A DNA stretch of 64,000 bases from Artemisia argyi (GCA_030686995.1 CM060704.1:114864042-114928041), one strand, 5' to 3'. Shown: positions 32,107-45,773, counted from the first letter of the stretch. The notes: generated by a model from the sequence alone, not told the origin. Program-made: numbers and translations.

Positions 32107-35100
32107 CTAGTAAAAAACCTGAGGAGATGTATAGAACTCGCTCTCGCTAAACATTGGTCTTAGATCTTCTTGACACATGAAGTGTAACGGAAATGAAACA
32201 AGAAACCCTCGTACTCGCTTTAAAACCTCCATTGACTCGATGCGTCCATCTGTTAATGAATCGAGTTTCTCAGGAGCTAGTCCTAAATCAATTGTGGTAT
32301 GCCCAAGTTTCTCTTTCCAGTAGTTCATACTTTGTCTAAATGCATATCTGCATTGTATAAAGAATCGTAAACATTAGACGAGGCAAATTTGAACACAAAA
32401 AAAAATGATTATATGAGTAAAGCGGGCTCGACCTGGATTGTAAAAAATCCGTAGCTGAAATGGTAGTTAAGACCCGTTAAAAATATATTTTCTTTTTCAC
32501 TACTAATACGGAGTATATATTTGTAGAGAAATATAACACAAAACCAAAAGGTTGTCCCTTTTGACGCATTAGCAAAAGGATGTTAAGACAAATCTTTTCA
32601 AAAAAATTTAAATTAGAGAAACTGACGGTGTACTTCTTACTACGGGGAAATTCATGAAACATATAATTTTAACATCCTACCTTGAGTGTATAGAATCATT
32701 TGGAATGCATGAAAACACATCCTGGTAAATCTGGGAGTTTGCCTGTCAATACATTAAGAAAATTACTTAACAGTTGGAAGTAAAATCACTAAGAAAATAG
32801 TATCCATATGTTGCCATGTTTTTTTTTACCATTGCAGTTGCCAGCCACAGATCTTTGTAGGTCTTGTCAGATATCGGGTCTCTAATCTGAATCACCTGAA
32901 ACATAAAAAAAAAATTGAGAAAAGAAAAGAGATGTTCATAACATGTTTAAAGGTAGTGAAAAGGTACTAACCTCTTCACCTTGAAGACCAAGATGTTCAG
33001 ACCATAAAGAAAGACGAAGGCTATTAGCAAATTTCCCGGCACTCCAAGGATCTTCATTCATTGTTGATTCAATAAATTCTCTATCTTCAATGATAACCCC
33101 AATCTGATGCGGAACTTGTGTTAGCAAAATATTTATTTAACACTATACCAAGTCATATTAAATATACTAATTTAAAAGATAATGTGGATTTGTACCTCAG
33201 AATCCCTGTGCCCAAGCAAACTCCTGTCATTTATGTTGGATGATCCAATTAAGGTGATACGGTCATCAACTATCATCACTTTACTATGCAAATACACCTG
33301 CATGGTAATAATAGATAATTTTTTGGTTATATTATAGGCACTGCAAGTATGACAAATAAATTGCTAAAGACTACAAAAACATTGTGTTACCTGACTTGTA
33401 ACAATGGGACCATCATCACCAAGTCTGCCATATGTTCTGAGACCATAAAATGATATATAGTCATCTGTTTTAGGACCGAGAAGTTCATTGAGTTTATGTA
33501 ATATTGAGTTCTGTCCTCTGGAAATGGTTCGGTACTGCCAATGCATTATAGCTCTCACAGTTGCAGCCCCACCATCATCCAGTCGCCCCTGTGTATTCAC
33601 ATGTTAAATCTTTGAAGTCACAAATAAGGCACTTCCCTTTATTTTGCGTTTCTATATAAGACTGTACACTTATTATCTTCATGTTTTCAGAAACGACAAA
33701 AAAATCATGATAACATATTTCCATTTTCTATCTAAAGTGCCACTTAGCCGTGGAACAAACAATACTATTTACTAAATCCATTGCTGTTTTAGACAAAAGC
33801 TCAAAAGGAGATTACGAGAGCATGAAAATTACCTGGAATCCTGGTAAGAGTGGCATGACAATGATAACTCTAAAGCACGTTCCCTCTTTATGTGCACGCA
33901 GGATACGTCTATATAAAGCGTCCGATACTCGATTTTGTATGATATCGTCACCTGAGAGGCCTGATATGAAAAACTGGTTCTGAAAGAAACAAAACCACAA
34001 ACTTAAAAGGATTAGCTTTTAAGATATTGATCATGATAGGTGCTTCATGCTTTAAATTTAAAAGAAAACAAAAGTAATAAATTGTCAAGATCTTGCTGTA
34101 ATTGTCCAAGTGGGACCAGTCGTCAAGTTATCACAAATTTGCTAAGATTACAAGTACATGTATATACATTTCCTGTGAGTTACCTCAATGTAAATAAACT
34201 TTTCTGCCTTTTCAATAAGATAACAGTAAGCTTTATGAATGCTGTCTTCAGTTTGGCTTGTTCCACCAGACCACTGGCTGACACTTCTGATAACCTAAAA
34301 ATCATACACCATAAGCAAGATTACAAGTGAAAAGCCAGCTAGGGAAGCTAAGCAACACTTTCCGTAGACTGGTGTTTTGTGATTTTTAACCAACCATGAT
34401 TGAACATTGCTAAAGAAGCATTAACATATGTGGACATCAAATGATTGGTTGCAGAAACAATCAAGTCCCATAGCATTAAGTACATCTAGGGAATAAGATT
34501 ATTACACAGTTCACAACATATGTTTTCACAGACTAACATAAACTAATAACTATCTGGTTGTATGACTAAAGTAGACTCTGGGCTACCTTTGACCCTTATG
34601 ACCCGTTCCATCTAGCTATATGTTTTTTATTCGAAACTGACCTGTTTGAGGTAAAAGACAACCCAAATCGACCCGTTCATAAGTAAATGCGTTAAAACTG
34701 TAACTCTCAAATAAATGAGGGTTCAGCTTCCTAGTTAGTCAACCATGTAGTTAACTATACGGTGTGGTCGTATATTACCATAATATATATAAGACTAATA
34801 TACAGGTGAGATAAACAATATTTTGCACACACACACAAAAAAAAAAATAAAATAAAATAAAAAAAAAAATAATAAATAAATAAATAAATAAATAAAAAAA
34901 AAATAAAAAAAAAAAAACACTCAATTACAACTGCATGAGCTTTAATCTAATAGCTAACCTGACAAGAGGATGCCGTACGAGGACCGACTTGTGAAATTTC
35001 ACCATTAGAAACTTCACACCCCTCATCTGACAAGTCAGATCCAAAACTAGTTGTCCGTGTGATATTTTCATGCTGATGATCCAACGTATCAAAATCATCT

Positions 35101-38100
35101 GCTGAATCTGTTATTTGCATGGCTTGCCTTAAATGTTCATCACGTGAAAGGTCCAGATGGTTTCTAAGCTGCATCCCATTCAATGTGTCATTGACCTTTT
35201 TAGAATCTACCCCATCAGCTTCTTGAGGCAAAAGAAACTGTATGTCTTGTGATGGTGACTCATAGGAAATAGAACCCTGTGTCATGTCTCTCTGGTTTTC
35301 ATTAGCAGGTTTACTCTCGATGTCTAGATTTTGGCTTCTTCCCATGTAGTGCGGCAGAACCATATGTTGTTGTGGCATAAGTAGTGGTATTGTTTGTTCA
35401 TTTGGTGCTTTGTTTCTCTGAATAAAATGGTGAATGTATTAGTGAAAGAAATTCACCTTTTAAGAGAGCAAAAAGTTAAAAAAAAAATTAAAAAAAAAAT
35501 AAAAAAAAAAAATAAGAGGTCATCGTCATGCGATTCAGACCGTCCATTCAGAACACTAAATCATATTGCTTTATTAAGAAGGCCCTAAGTACGCTTATTT
35601 AAGTTGAACCTTAGCATGGTTCCAACGTTGGACAAAATGTCTTGCTACATCTCGGCATGGAGGTCCCCAAAGAGCACAGTGAACTTCATGCCATGGCATT
35701 CGAGGATATTTTCTGCGGTCTAATTCATCTGTCATAGTGTCCACCCACGAATTTGGTTCAGATTCCCTAGACAAATATAGATGATGGTAAGTAGCAATTC
35801 CTTCTTTTTTGGATACAAATGGGAAGCCATTAGATTATTGTGTCTCGGTGTCTCCTTATATTTCTTGTTTGTCACAAGTATTCATTTTATACTGCTCCTT
35901 AAGATCACATGAGCAAGCTCGTTACCATGTTGTGTTATGTTAGAGGTGGCAAAATGAGCAGGTTAAGGTCAAGTTGGGTTGACCCAAACACTTGTCTATA
36001 AAATTTCAGATTATAATGTATAATTAGTATGTCAAATGTGATTACAGACATCACATTATCTGAATAACTATCTAGTTTTCATGACTAAAACGAGGTGTTT
36101 TGCATTGAGTATGCATATTGGACTACTTTCGACCAGCTCAACACATTTGACCAGTTTCCTTTACGCCAACTTCTTATCTTACCCGGTTGGAAACGTTAGA
36201 GTTGAACAAATGAACCCAAATTGACCCATTCATAAGTAAATGGTTCAAATTGCCACCACTTCGGTTACTTAAAGAAAGAGGATTTACCTGGGGTTGTAAT
36301 AGTCCTTTCCAGGCCATATGAAAGGGGGATTATCACCGACTTTGTGCTCAATTGTGTCATAACGACCAAAACATAGATCTAATCCCCCAAGAAAGCAAAT
36401 TTGGTGATCAACTACTACAATTTTTTCATGGTGTGACCTGCATTTCAAGAAATTAAGATCAAGACAAGATAAGATCGAATCAGTGTGCAATTGAAAAAAA
36501 TATCTTTAATATCACAGCATGTAAACTGATATTTGTAAGAAATTTAAAATTTGTAAGATGCATACCACAAGTAGATGCCGGCTGCAAAGTGGTCAGGATA
36601 GCGCATCACTTTCACATTCTCATGAATTTTAAGAAGCCTTTTCTGGCTATATGAACTATTTATTTTCAAAGCAATCGAAACCTCCTTGTAGATAAGAATG
36701 TATATCTGCAAGAAAGTAAGTTTTATATACTAAAAACATTAAATCACGCACATTGATTATCTCGTAATTAGGGTCGTTAAATAAATGCATCAGAAACCTA
36801 ACACATCAATGACAAGATAATAGTGTACCTTCACACCTTCCTTGGCTTTAGCTTCAAACAATGCATCAAGACGAGAAGAACCATTTGCATGGAATGGACG
36901 TTTCAAATATAATTCTGGGCAGAGCCACCATCCGGTCACATAGATCTGCATGAAAGGTTGAAGGGTCTATCAGTTAACTGATTATTTGGGTGTTTGGATT
37001 TGAATTCTGGAACTAATTATCTAATTCAGTGTCTGAGTTTGGATAACAAAATTGCTTCTGATTATTTAGCTGTATATGGGGTTGGATAATCAGTTTCATA
37101 TCAGCTGCTGCAATAAGACTGAAAAACTTAATCCCAGAAAACTGTTATTTCTATTTCAATGGCGGCGACTTTTTCAGAAAAAATGTCGGTTTTGTTCACT
37201 TTATATATTTAAGTTGTAACAAATCAAAATTTGTCACTTGCTCAAACATTCTAACAGCTTTAGAAGTACAATAGCGCATCCAAAAAATAGTTTGAATCTC
37301 GTTTTATAACAATTAATTATCTGTTTCTGATTTAAAATATCACATAATCACTTTCGAGATGCACATCCAAACAACCCTATGCATAAAGGAGCCTAGATCT
37401 AAGATAATGAAAACATAGTGTACCTCTGATTTTGCATTTGCTATTGCCAAAGCAATTGCTTCAAATGCTACTTCTCCATCTACGAACCATTGAGCTTGAC
37501 TACCATCATCTGTTAAACCCCTTTGTGGAGCAAATGAACTAAACCTGTGAGAATTGCACCAACCTTCAGTTGGCTTTTGACTTGCATCATAAATGGCAGA
37601 TATCCAATCTTTTGTTTTTGCACTACTTGTAGTTCTTATCTTTGTAATTCGGTTCCCACATGTAACCTATCGAGTAATAAGGTTTTCAAACATCAATAAC
37701 CTTAAAAGGAAAGACTAAACAATAAACACAAACGCTAACCATTCTTGAAAACCATGTCTTATACTGAAGCAATTGAAGAATAACTCAATACTATCAATGA
37801 AGAGGTTTCAAAATGTTTGAAATGATAAAAATGACAAAGAAATTAAGACCTTGAATGCATAACGCAGAGGGTTCCTTTCCTTTACTTCTTCTGCCAAAAG
37901 TACTCGATCCTCTTTATCTCCATTTGAAGGTGGCAACACATCAAAAACAATGATATCTAAGAGCTTTGTATCAAAAGGATCTTCTAATAAAGCCAAAAAT
38001 CCAGGTTTTAATACTGCCCAAACCTGAAACATACAAAATTTTAGATAGGGTCACTTACTAAAATGAAAAATATCTTGTTTTTTATAAACTTACCTTCTGC

Positions 38101-40513
38101 CAATTGTTTCTGCAGCAACAGCCCATAAAACATCCTACATTTGTGTCCTCTCTTTGGATGTGATTTAAGTGTTGAACCATAACATAGTCCTCTTTCAACT
38201 TTGGACCATACTCTGGAGAAAAGGATAACTTAGAGACTTCCAGAAATTTGCAAACCTGACCAAAGTTATAAGAATACCAAAATTGTTGAAAAATAATTTT
38301 TTAACCATCAACATTATGAACGATAAAAGAAAAATGAAATCGGAAATACGGACCCATATTGAGAGCTTTATGATCAGAACACAGCATTACATTAAGGATT
38401 TACCTCACGAGTATTCACAATATCAATGTTCCCAAGGAAGTGATTAAGATAATTCTGCATCGCAACTTTTGCTCTTTCTGAAACCGTGGACCTCCCAATA
38501 GATGGCCTTATGATTGAAAGAGCAGCCCTTGTTGGGACGGATCTGCATCGGCGAAAACATGCTAAGAACACACTTGATAGAAAAATTTGCATCCATGTAT
38601 GCATTACCTCTTTCTAACGCTATCCTCATTATGCACAGGAATAGCTCCATCATCAGGTTCATCATTATCATGCACAACTGTCGTCTGATCTCCTAATCCT
38701 ATGTGTTGAAGCCAATCCTTAACCTTTGGTGTTCATAGTGTTCAAAAAAATCAACAGATAAATAAGGAAATTTGAAAACTATTGTTCGGGATCTAAGTAA
38801 AAAGCGCTTCAGAAGCAGTATGATATAAGGTATGTAATAATCGCGCGATAATTCATTTATATTTATTCACATAGAGAACATCGTAACTAATGGATACTGG
38901 AAAATACCTGTTCTTGCTTCTCATGAATTTCCTCAACTATTGCACGTTTCTTCAATGCAAAATGCAAGTATATAACTTGTGATGCCTTCTTTAGTAAACA
39001 CCACTTGAACTGTTGGAGTACACTTGGTTAGTTAGTTAAAATTATTTATCGATTCATGCTACTAACAAGGAATTTAAACCACATAGAAATGTGTTCGAGA
39101 GTCATATCAGTGAATCCGAAAGATTCGTATCAACAGTTATTCAAAATCAGATTTAAGGCCACTTTAATCTTTTCACAAACTTTTCACCATTCGTTAACAG
39201 GAAAGCCAAACTATCGTAACAGTAAAAGCACAAAAACAGAACTGCAGAATGTATATTATACGGATTCATAACCAAAGCTGTAGATGTTTCTTACTGGTGA
39301 AGTGACCGAAAATCCCTACACATTGAGGAAACGTTTTTAAGTCATGAAATCACAACTCCAACTCGCAAGTATGACTTAGAATTCTAAATATCTAGACCTA
39401 AATAGCCCCATTTCGAGCAGACATCAATAAAAAGTCACTAGCATACCTGAGCAAAGCGGTGTCCACTAATAGTACGTTTTCGGCAGTTTTTTGATGTATT
39501 TGGCGGTTTCAAGTGGTGGTTTTGTAAGCCAAGGTGATGTGTCACATTTGGTTGTATATATAACATAGCTCAAAATACATTCTAGCAACCTTAGTCCTTA
39601 CATATCTAAAATTATCAATGCTACAGGTAATTATCGCTCCTCACCTTCCCTAAATAATCGTCTTAAACTAAATCCGGATTGAATTTGTTTCTCACAACCT
39701 CATACTCCTTAGACTACTCCATCAATAATCGCTCACATTATCCTCAATTTATCTATAAAAGTTGATTATTTCCCTCACATTTCTTATATGATTTTGTTTG
39801 GGAGTAGCTAATACTCCATAATTGTGTTTGCAAAACGCAGATAACCAAGAAGGCAAGTCAACCGCAGAAAGAAACGATTATGTGCTATTTCATAGAGACA
39901 GAACACATTTTGAAAACGCAGTATGAGACATGTTTTTAGAACAATGATTTGAAAACGCAAGTTGAGACCTTTTTTTTTTTTTTTTTTACTTCCACTCATA
40001 AATTAAATGCTTTGTAACATAGTTTGACATAAAGTTTCTACAATCTAATAAAACCATATTCTCCCCATCCAATAAATCAAGTAACTACATCAAATCAAAC
40101 ATAACTTCATTATGAATTATAAAGTCAAATATAATTGGTTATGCATTGTAACATAGTAGTTTAACAAAAAAAATTATTCTACATGACCCACCAACCAAAA
40201 ACATTAAACAAATCCAACAAAGTTCTAAAAAATAGGTACCACATACAAATAACTCTTATTTACACAAACAAATATGATATAAAAAATAGGTACCACATAC
40301 AATGACATATTAACTAAACTTTTCAAAAACATAAAACATACATACCTGTTTATATTCTACTTGAATTGTGTAAGACAGCAGCAAAGGTCCAATATCACTA
40401 GCATCGGGTCGAGAAACCGAAAGAATCGTAGCTTTCGGTAGCTCATCGAATATTCTGATCGAGTCGACCAAATGAAACGATGAGCCTTTCGATATTAACG
40501 GCTCGGTTGACAT
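32107..40513 (-). CDS. PLDZ: Phospholipase D zeta/p type (PX-PH-PLD), complete, 20 exons
   Basis: The enzyme hydrolyses phospholipids such as phosphatidylcholine to phosphatidic acid at membranes; plant zeta forms act in vesicle traffic and phosphate starvation. Exons: 40513-40346, 39009-38908, 38723-38608, 38542-38404, 38255-38094, 38023-37850, 37666-37424, 36945-36829, 36705-36566, 36437-36288, 35766-35610, 35417-34959, 34294-34184, 33979-33833, 33588-33391, 33297-33196, 33103-32972, 32895-32830, 32742-32681, 32347-32107. Total 3186 nt, 1061 aa. Exons 1-4 form the PX region and 5-7 the PH domain ([20 protein letters not shown]). HKD1 is HHEKIVVVD (H457, K459, D464), followed by [14 protein letters not shown]2 is HSKVMIVDD (H865, K867, D872). 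There is no C2 domain. The start [10 protein letters not shown] is chosen over an upstream in-frame extension. The C-terminus ...SPQVFY fits the family. Confidence 0.95.
34590..34700. repeat. Intronic MITE-like fragment in PLD intron 12
   Basis: The phrase CCCAAATCGACCCGTTCAT followed by AAGTAAATG matches a near-identical phrase at about 36210 in another PLD intron and, inverted, at about 15083 in an eIF3a intron. Ends are not defined. Confidence 0.4.
34833..34918. repeat. A-rich microsatellite
   Basis: A mix of CACA, poly(A) and AATA units, including about six consecutive AAAT units, within a PLD intron. A second A-rich tract lies at 35478-35514 in the next intron. Confidence 0.8.
35941..36260. 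mobile_element. hAT-like MITE in PLD intron 10
   Basis: The ends TAGAGGTGGCAAAATGAGC (35941) and, inverted, AGTGGTGGCAATTTGAAC (to 36260) are imperfect terminal inverted repeats of the kind common in hAT-derived MITEs. Flanking 8-mers TGTTATGT and TCGGTTAC do not match, so no target duplication supports it. Confidence 0.45.
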
Positions 40514-40871
40514 GCTAGCTGTTAGCTCCTTTGCATGTAAAACTTGTATATATATACTGTGCGTATAGAAGGGTATAAATAGAAATATAAAGAGATATAG
40601 GGGAGTACGTAAGTGTAATAAATATATATAGTTAATGATGATGATGATATGAAATGCTTGCTTGGAAGTTTGGTTTTGTAGGAGATGATATATAGTGGTT
40701 GAGAGAAGAAGGGTGAGTTGTGACAAATTTTTATAGTTTAAGGGTTGGTTATGAACTTTTGTGGGGCTTGTGTTAATGTTTTGAGAGGAATATTTTGTTT
40801 GGATCTCTAGATTTATACCTTTTTCGTTGCAGGAAAAAAAAACATACGGAGTAACAATTTGTAATGGATTG

Positions 40872-41018
40872 TGTTCCATTTGAACATGAAAGCTAATATT
40901 GAATTTTATGTGAATGAAGAAAAATAAATAAATTAATCATTGTAGGACTATTATTTATAAATTAATCATTGTGAAGAAAAAAAATAACAAACATAACCTC
41001 TCATGTTCAAATGGAACA
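40872..41018. repeat. Foldback element upstream of the PLD start
   Basis: TGTTCCATTTGAACATGA (40872-40889) is exactly reverse-complemented at 41001-41018. The ~110-bp centre holds two direct copies of AAATTAATCATTGT. It lies ~360-505 bp upstream of the PLD start codon. Probably a small MITE. Confidence 0.75.
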
Positions 41019-41479
41019 TAAGATAATCCCAATATCTTTGTAATAGTTTAAAATGTTATAAAAATGGCATATATTATATGTTTATTATGTGCTACAATTA
41101 GCGTGAGAATTTGATATTGATACACAATTTTAGAAAAATACAATCAATAAGTGAATATTGAAATCAATTTTTATTAAATTCGATCGTTTTTATTGAATAT
41201 CTTACATTTTTGCTAATTTTTTCGTTTGTACTATGGTTAAAAAAAATGTGACCTCAATAATTTTTGGCCGTGTTTCCATCCCTACATATATGCAAAACAA
41301 GTAAAATAATATATGCAATTTGAAGTTGTCACACCAACTTAAAAAAAAAACAAAATATTTACTTGATTCAAATGTGTATGAGTGGGCTTAAGCTGCATAA
41401 ATTAGTGAGTTAAAAGATTACTTAAAGGAAATTTAAAATTATTACCCAACATTTTAACAAAATTAATACTTATTTCAAA

Positions 41480-41802
41480 TAGGGCTGAGCCTACCCGACC
41501 GACACCCGACAACCGTCCCGTTTCTGACCAGTCCTGCTGTCTCGATTTCGATTCCGACCAGTCTCGGTTCGGGACTCAGTTTGCGTTTTCCGGCCAATCG
41601 GTTTCGGGCCGGTTAGGGATGGAAACCGAAAACAACAAAGAAAACCGACAAATCCGACCGATCCCGACTTGTCGGGACTGTCCCGATACCGAACCGACTG
41701 TTTTCGGGTCGAGAGTCGGTTTGGTTTTCCGGCAAACTCGAAAGTCGGGCTTTGTCTGTATCGGGTCGGGACGAGATGGGACCGGCCCGATGCTCACCCC
41801 TA
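41480..41802. mobile_element. hAT-type MITE with 8-bp target duplication
   Basis: The ends TAGGGCTGAGC and (inverted) TAGGGGTGAGC are flanked by a perfect 8-bp direct repeat ATTTCAAA (41472-41479 and 41803-41810), as expected for hAT elements. The interior is GC-rich with many TCGGG/CCCGA phrases, unlike the AT-rich surroundings. ORFs within it have no recognised product. Confidence 0.85.
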
Positions 41803-41810
41803 ATTTCAAA

Positions 41811-42036
41811 TAAGTACATTAGAAAACTATAGAATCATCTTACTTAACCATACTTAATAAGTTGCATATTATCTTTAATCAAAGTTACCTTATAAACCAG
41901 ATACAAATACATATTTCTTTCAAAAATATCACTTAATGTGACCCATTCAAACGCAGTCAGATGTTTGGCCCAAAAGATGTGTTTATTTTCTTCATGTCAT
42001 CAAAAGACGGTAAGAGGCCGTCAATGTTACGAGTTT

Positions 42037-42085
<49 letters not shown>

Positions 42086-43775
42086 GTAGTAAAAGGCATA
42101 AACATCTATTGAACTAGATGGGGAGGGTGTGTGTCTTAATACATCTTAACGTCTCTTATTTTTCCTTACTTATTTATTTATTTATTTTTATTTTTTTTGA
42201 TTTAGGTGTTTTTGTTACTTCATTTTTTTTTGTCTCATTTCAACTTTGTATTTTGTATTAAAAGTACGTTTAAATAGAATCATTACATATGTTCTGTTTG
42301 ATAAAGAATGTAAAATATGATACTACGTAATAATTATAGGACAATTCTTATTTTGTTCAAATTGTAGGGTTAGGGTTAGTGGACTTATATATCTTAGCTC
42401 TAACTCAATTCATTTAGTTAATCGTTTTGAAAAGTTCAATCTAAACACGTTTCTGTTTGTCAAATAAACATGAGATCTAATGTTTTGTTTAAAATACTTT
42501 TAACTTTTATTGACCGTATTATAAATTTTGTTTTATATATTCAATAAAGTTTATTTATTACGCGAATGCAATCGTTTATAATTAAATTGTAAACACTGAT
42601 AATTTCACACATTCAAATATTTTTACAAAACAAATAGTTTATTTGAGTCAGATTCAGATTTTTCAAACCCTTAGAGTCAGATTAAGATGGAATCAGATTT
42701 AGACATTTCAACCATATATTCAGATTTAGACTTATGAATTAGATTTAGACTTAAAGGCTTTTAATAAACAAACAACACCTAAATGTTATATTTGTGTATC
42801 AACCAATCAAAAATGATTTTAGTGCGTACAAATGATATTAGATTGGCGAGCGTATAGTTAAAGAGATTTTTCAAAACTTTGTGAAATATGGAAATGAACA
42901 TTTATTTTGAGATAGTTTAGTACATATATACCTTACCTCCAAAAAAGCTATTATCATTTATATTATCTAAGTTTATTCATTACTTGTCACAAACGTTATC
43001 AACTTATAGTATAATTTCCATTATCTCAAGTTTAATGTGTTTTAATCAACTTATACACCAATCATTCAAGCAATTATCAAAATATTTGAACAAAGTGGTC
43101 TAAAAGGGTATTGGTGGTATCAATAATTTGGTAGTTTAGGCTTTTAGCATATTCTTATTTATGAGCACAAAACTAAAGAACAACCGGATATTCTAGGTGG
43201 GATTCCTCGTGGTGCCGTGCCCTTGCATTATTTGTTTTTATCATTTTCAATTACGGAGTATATATTAATGACCCCTAATGTTACATAAATCCACCTTTTA
43301 CTATGAAGCAATTTACATAACACTCTCCAACTCAAATGGTAAAGTCTTAACTAGTAGGGATTTTTTTCCCCGACAATTTGTTGATGTGCGATGTTACAAG
43401 AGTATATAGGAATGATATGAGGTTGAATTTCTAACGGTGATAAGGTTTGAAAATAGATATCAAGTGTAGTCAAACTTTTATATAAACAATCCTGTTGGTG
43501 ATATGTTTTATTAAATCCGATATATATATAAGGATACGAAACACTAATGGTTCATAAGCCCACATTCAAGCTTGGGCAAACCTACATATATAGTCTAATA
43601 TAAGGAATTGAAAGACCATGGCCTCGTATACCAACCGGTCTTACAACCAAAATGTGAAAGATAAATCATGTAACACAATACTAAATGAATAGATCGACGA
43701 GAGGAACCCGTAATGTTTGCATTATGCTACATAATCTCCAAAATGAATTTACCATCTCAACGACATTTATCTAAA
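41811..43775. other. AT-rich intergenic region
   Basis: A run of 44 T lies at 42039-42082, and loose repeats of AGATTTAGACTTA occur around 42690-42760. No coding sequence, LTR end or TIR pair was found. Confidence 0.5.
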
Positions 43776-43804
43776 CTAGACGAGTACCCGTGCATAGCAA
43801 CGGG
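43776..43804 (-). mobile_element. Possible Helitron 3' terminus
   Basis: On the minus strand, CCCGTTGCTATGCACGGG can fold into a stem (CCCGT.GC/GCACGGG). It is followed after 7 nt by CTAG and then T, the arrangement expected for a Helitron 3' end inserted before a T. The matching TC... 5' end would lie further right on the plus-strand map and was not found. Confidence 0.4.
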
Positions 43805-43889
43805 ATTTTATAGTGATAGATAGTTTATTGATAAAAAAAAGGTTTATACGAAAAATAATAAAAGTTTGAAGATTTGGGAATTAAACATA

Positions 43890-44310
43890 ATGTTTTGAAA
43901 CCCGGGTCGTTCAACCGGTTGAACCGTTCCGGTTGAAAAATGAGTCGATTTAAACTGGGTCAACTTGCTAGGTTGGGTTGAAAACGGGTCAAATTAAACC
44001 GGGTCAACCCGCCGGGTTTGAAGCGTCTCGGGTCAACCCGGTTTGTGATTTGTGTTAATAGTTTCCTTTTGAAATATATGTTTTCAACATTTCCTTTTTT
44101 AGTTTCAACTTTTCACTTTTCAGTTTTTCCTTCGGGTACCCCCTGACGATTAATCGGAGAAATAGATCTCGATGAGGCGTGATTCGCCAGTTTGTATCGG
44201 TTTCAACGGGTCCTCTCTGGTTTGTTTTCGGATGGTTTTTATTGGTTAGCCAAACCAGTGGCGACACCGGTTCCCGGTTGAACCCGTTGATCCCGTCCAG
44301 TAAAACTATA
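43890..44310. repeat. GGGTCAACCCG-rich repeat region
   Basis: Many short inverted phrases (TTCAACCGGTTGAA, GGGTCAACCCG, CGGTTGAACCCG) make this region GC-rich and self-complementary. It resembles the body of a degraded MITE but clean ends are not visible. The 88-codon ORF 44321-44055 is not recognised. Confidence 0.45.
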
Positions 44311-45187
44311 TGTATCATCAACTTGTTAGGTTGTATGAAGCTTTGTGTATTTTATTAATTTGTATAATGTGTATAATAACATGTACTTTTCATATTATGG
44401 TGTTTAAAAATAACATTAATTAGTGTGTTTAATTATTTCATATGTATTATGTTGTAGCTTATTTAAATTGTACATTATAAAAATTTTATTGTACTTTTTA
44501 GTAAGTGGTGTTTTAATTGGTTGTATTTAATTTGCTAGATATGTTTTTAATTGGTTGTACAATATGAATAAATCATTGTACTTTTAAATAATAAGGTATT
44601 TTAATAAGAGGATTAATTACATTATTTTTGTCTCTTATATGACTTTTTAACAATTCAACTTTTTTACTTCAACTATTTTTCCTTTATAAATAGTATATAC
44701 AAAGGGCGAAGAGTGACAAAATCGTCCAAAACAAACACAAATAACATCTTTCTGTTAGTCTTTGACTCTTTGTTTGGGACATACTTATGTAGAATGCCAT
44801 GTCCGTACTTTCAAGAAGAAAATTCTATTTCTTTGTGTAATGGCCATATTGCATTTATCACTTGAATTGGAAATTTTTTAAAGATGTTATGTTTCAAAAA
44901 TTCTGTCACAAAAAAATGTATAACTAAGTAGTAATAATTATCTTTTAATTGAACTAAGATAACAAAGTTTTTATATCCTGACGCTTGATAGACATTTAAG
45001 ATTGTATATTTGTATGTGATTAAAATGTTTAATACTTGTTCGGTTTTGAACTTTTTCTTTGAATTTTACAAACTTTCTGTATTAGTTATTGAGTTGTACA
45101 TAAGATTTGATTAATAAATATGAATTGTTGCCTTCAATATGAATTGTTTCCATCAATATGATTCAAACATTTCCAATTCGGTCACAT

Positions 45188-45264
45188 AATTCACAAGGCA
45201 ACACACAAGGGTAAAATCGGGATCACATTAATTCATAAGGCAACACACAAAGGTAAAATCGGGA
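45188..45264. repeat. 42-bp tandem duplication
   Basis: AAGGCAACACACAA.GGTAAA with flanking sequence occurs twice, starting at 45188 and 45230, with two or three differences. Confidence 0.85.
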
Positions 45265-45553
45265 TTGACCAAAAGTTAAGTTTTCCACAATTTCATTTTG
45301 ACCATTTCTCTATTATAAGTAGTTAAGATTATAAAAATGGTAGAAGAAATGAATTTTGAAGTAAATTTGGGAGGATAGATGGACGTTAAAGATACACATA
45401 TCGTTTAGTGTATTGAAGAACCGATGGATATAAAACAAGTTTAGGGACCAGTATGTCATCTCAATTCTCAATTGTTGGACGGATTGTTCGAATCAACATG
45501 ATAAGTTATGTTAACCTTTAAGAAACAAGATATATGAATGTGAAGATCCTTTT

Positions 45554-45773
45554 CAGGGCCGTTTGATGGATTTCGGTGGCCCCGTGCCACACCACAAAGA
45601 GGCCCTTAACTATACATACAAAATAAACATATATCACTAGTGCGTGAACTAATTAAACTCAAGCGTCATGTTGTGTATATACATATATATTAAAGTGCAT
45701 AGAATTTTGTGGCCCTCGTTAAGCGGTAGCCCTGTGCAATGTCACCTCTTGCACTCCCTTAAAGCCGGCCCTG
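45554..45773. mobile_element. hAT-type MITE with 8-bp target duplication
   Basis: The ends CAGGGCCG and (inverted) CAGGGCCG are flanked by a perfect 8-bp direct repeat ATCCTTTT (45546-45553 and 45774-45781). At 220 bp with no coding capacity it is a typical non-autonomous hAT derivative. Confidence 0.9.

Noticed and set aside
40310..40879. 189-aa open frame at the PLD start
   Set aside because: The extension upstream of 40513 is low-complexity and leucine/threonine-rich; PLD family similarity begins at MSTEPL, and the frame past 40346 runs into intron 1.
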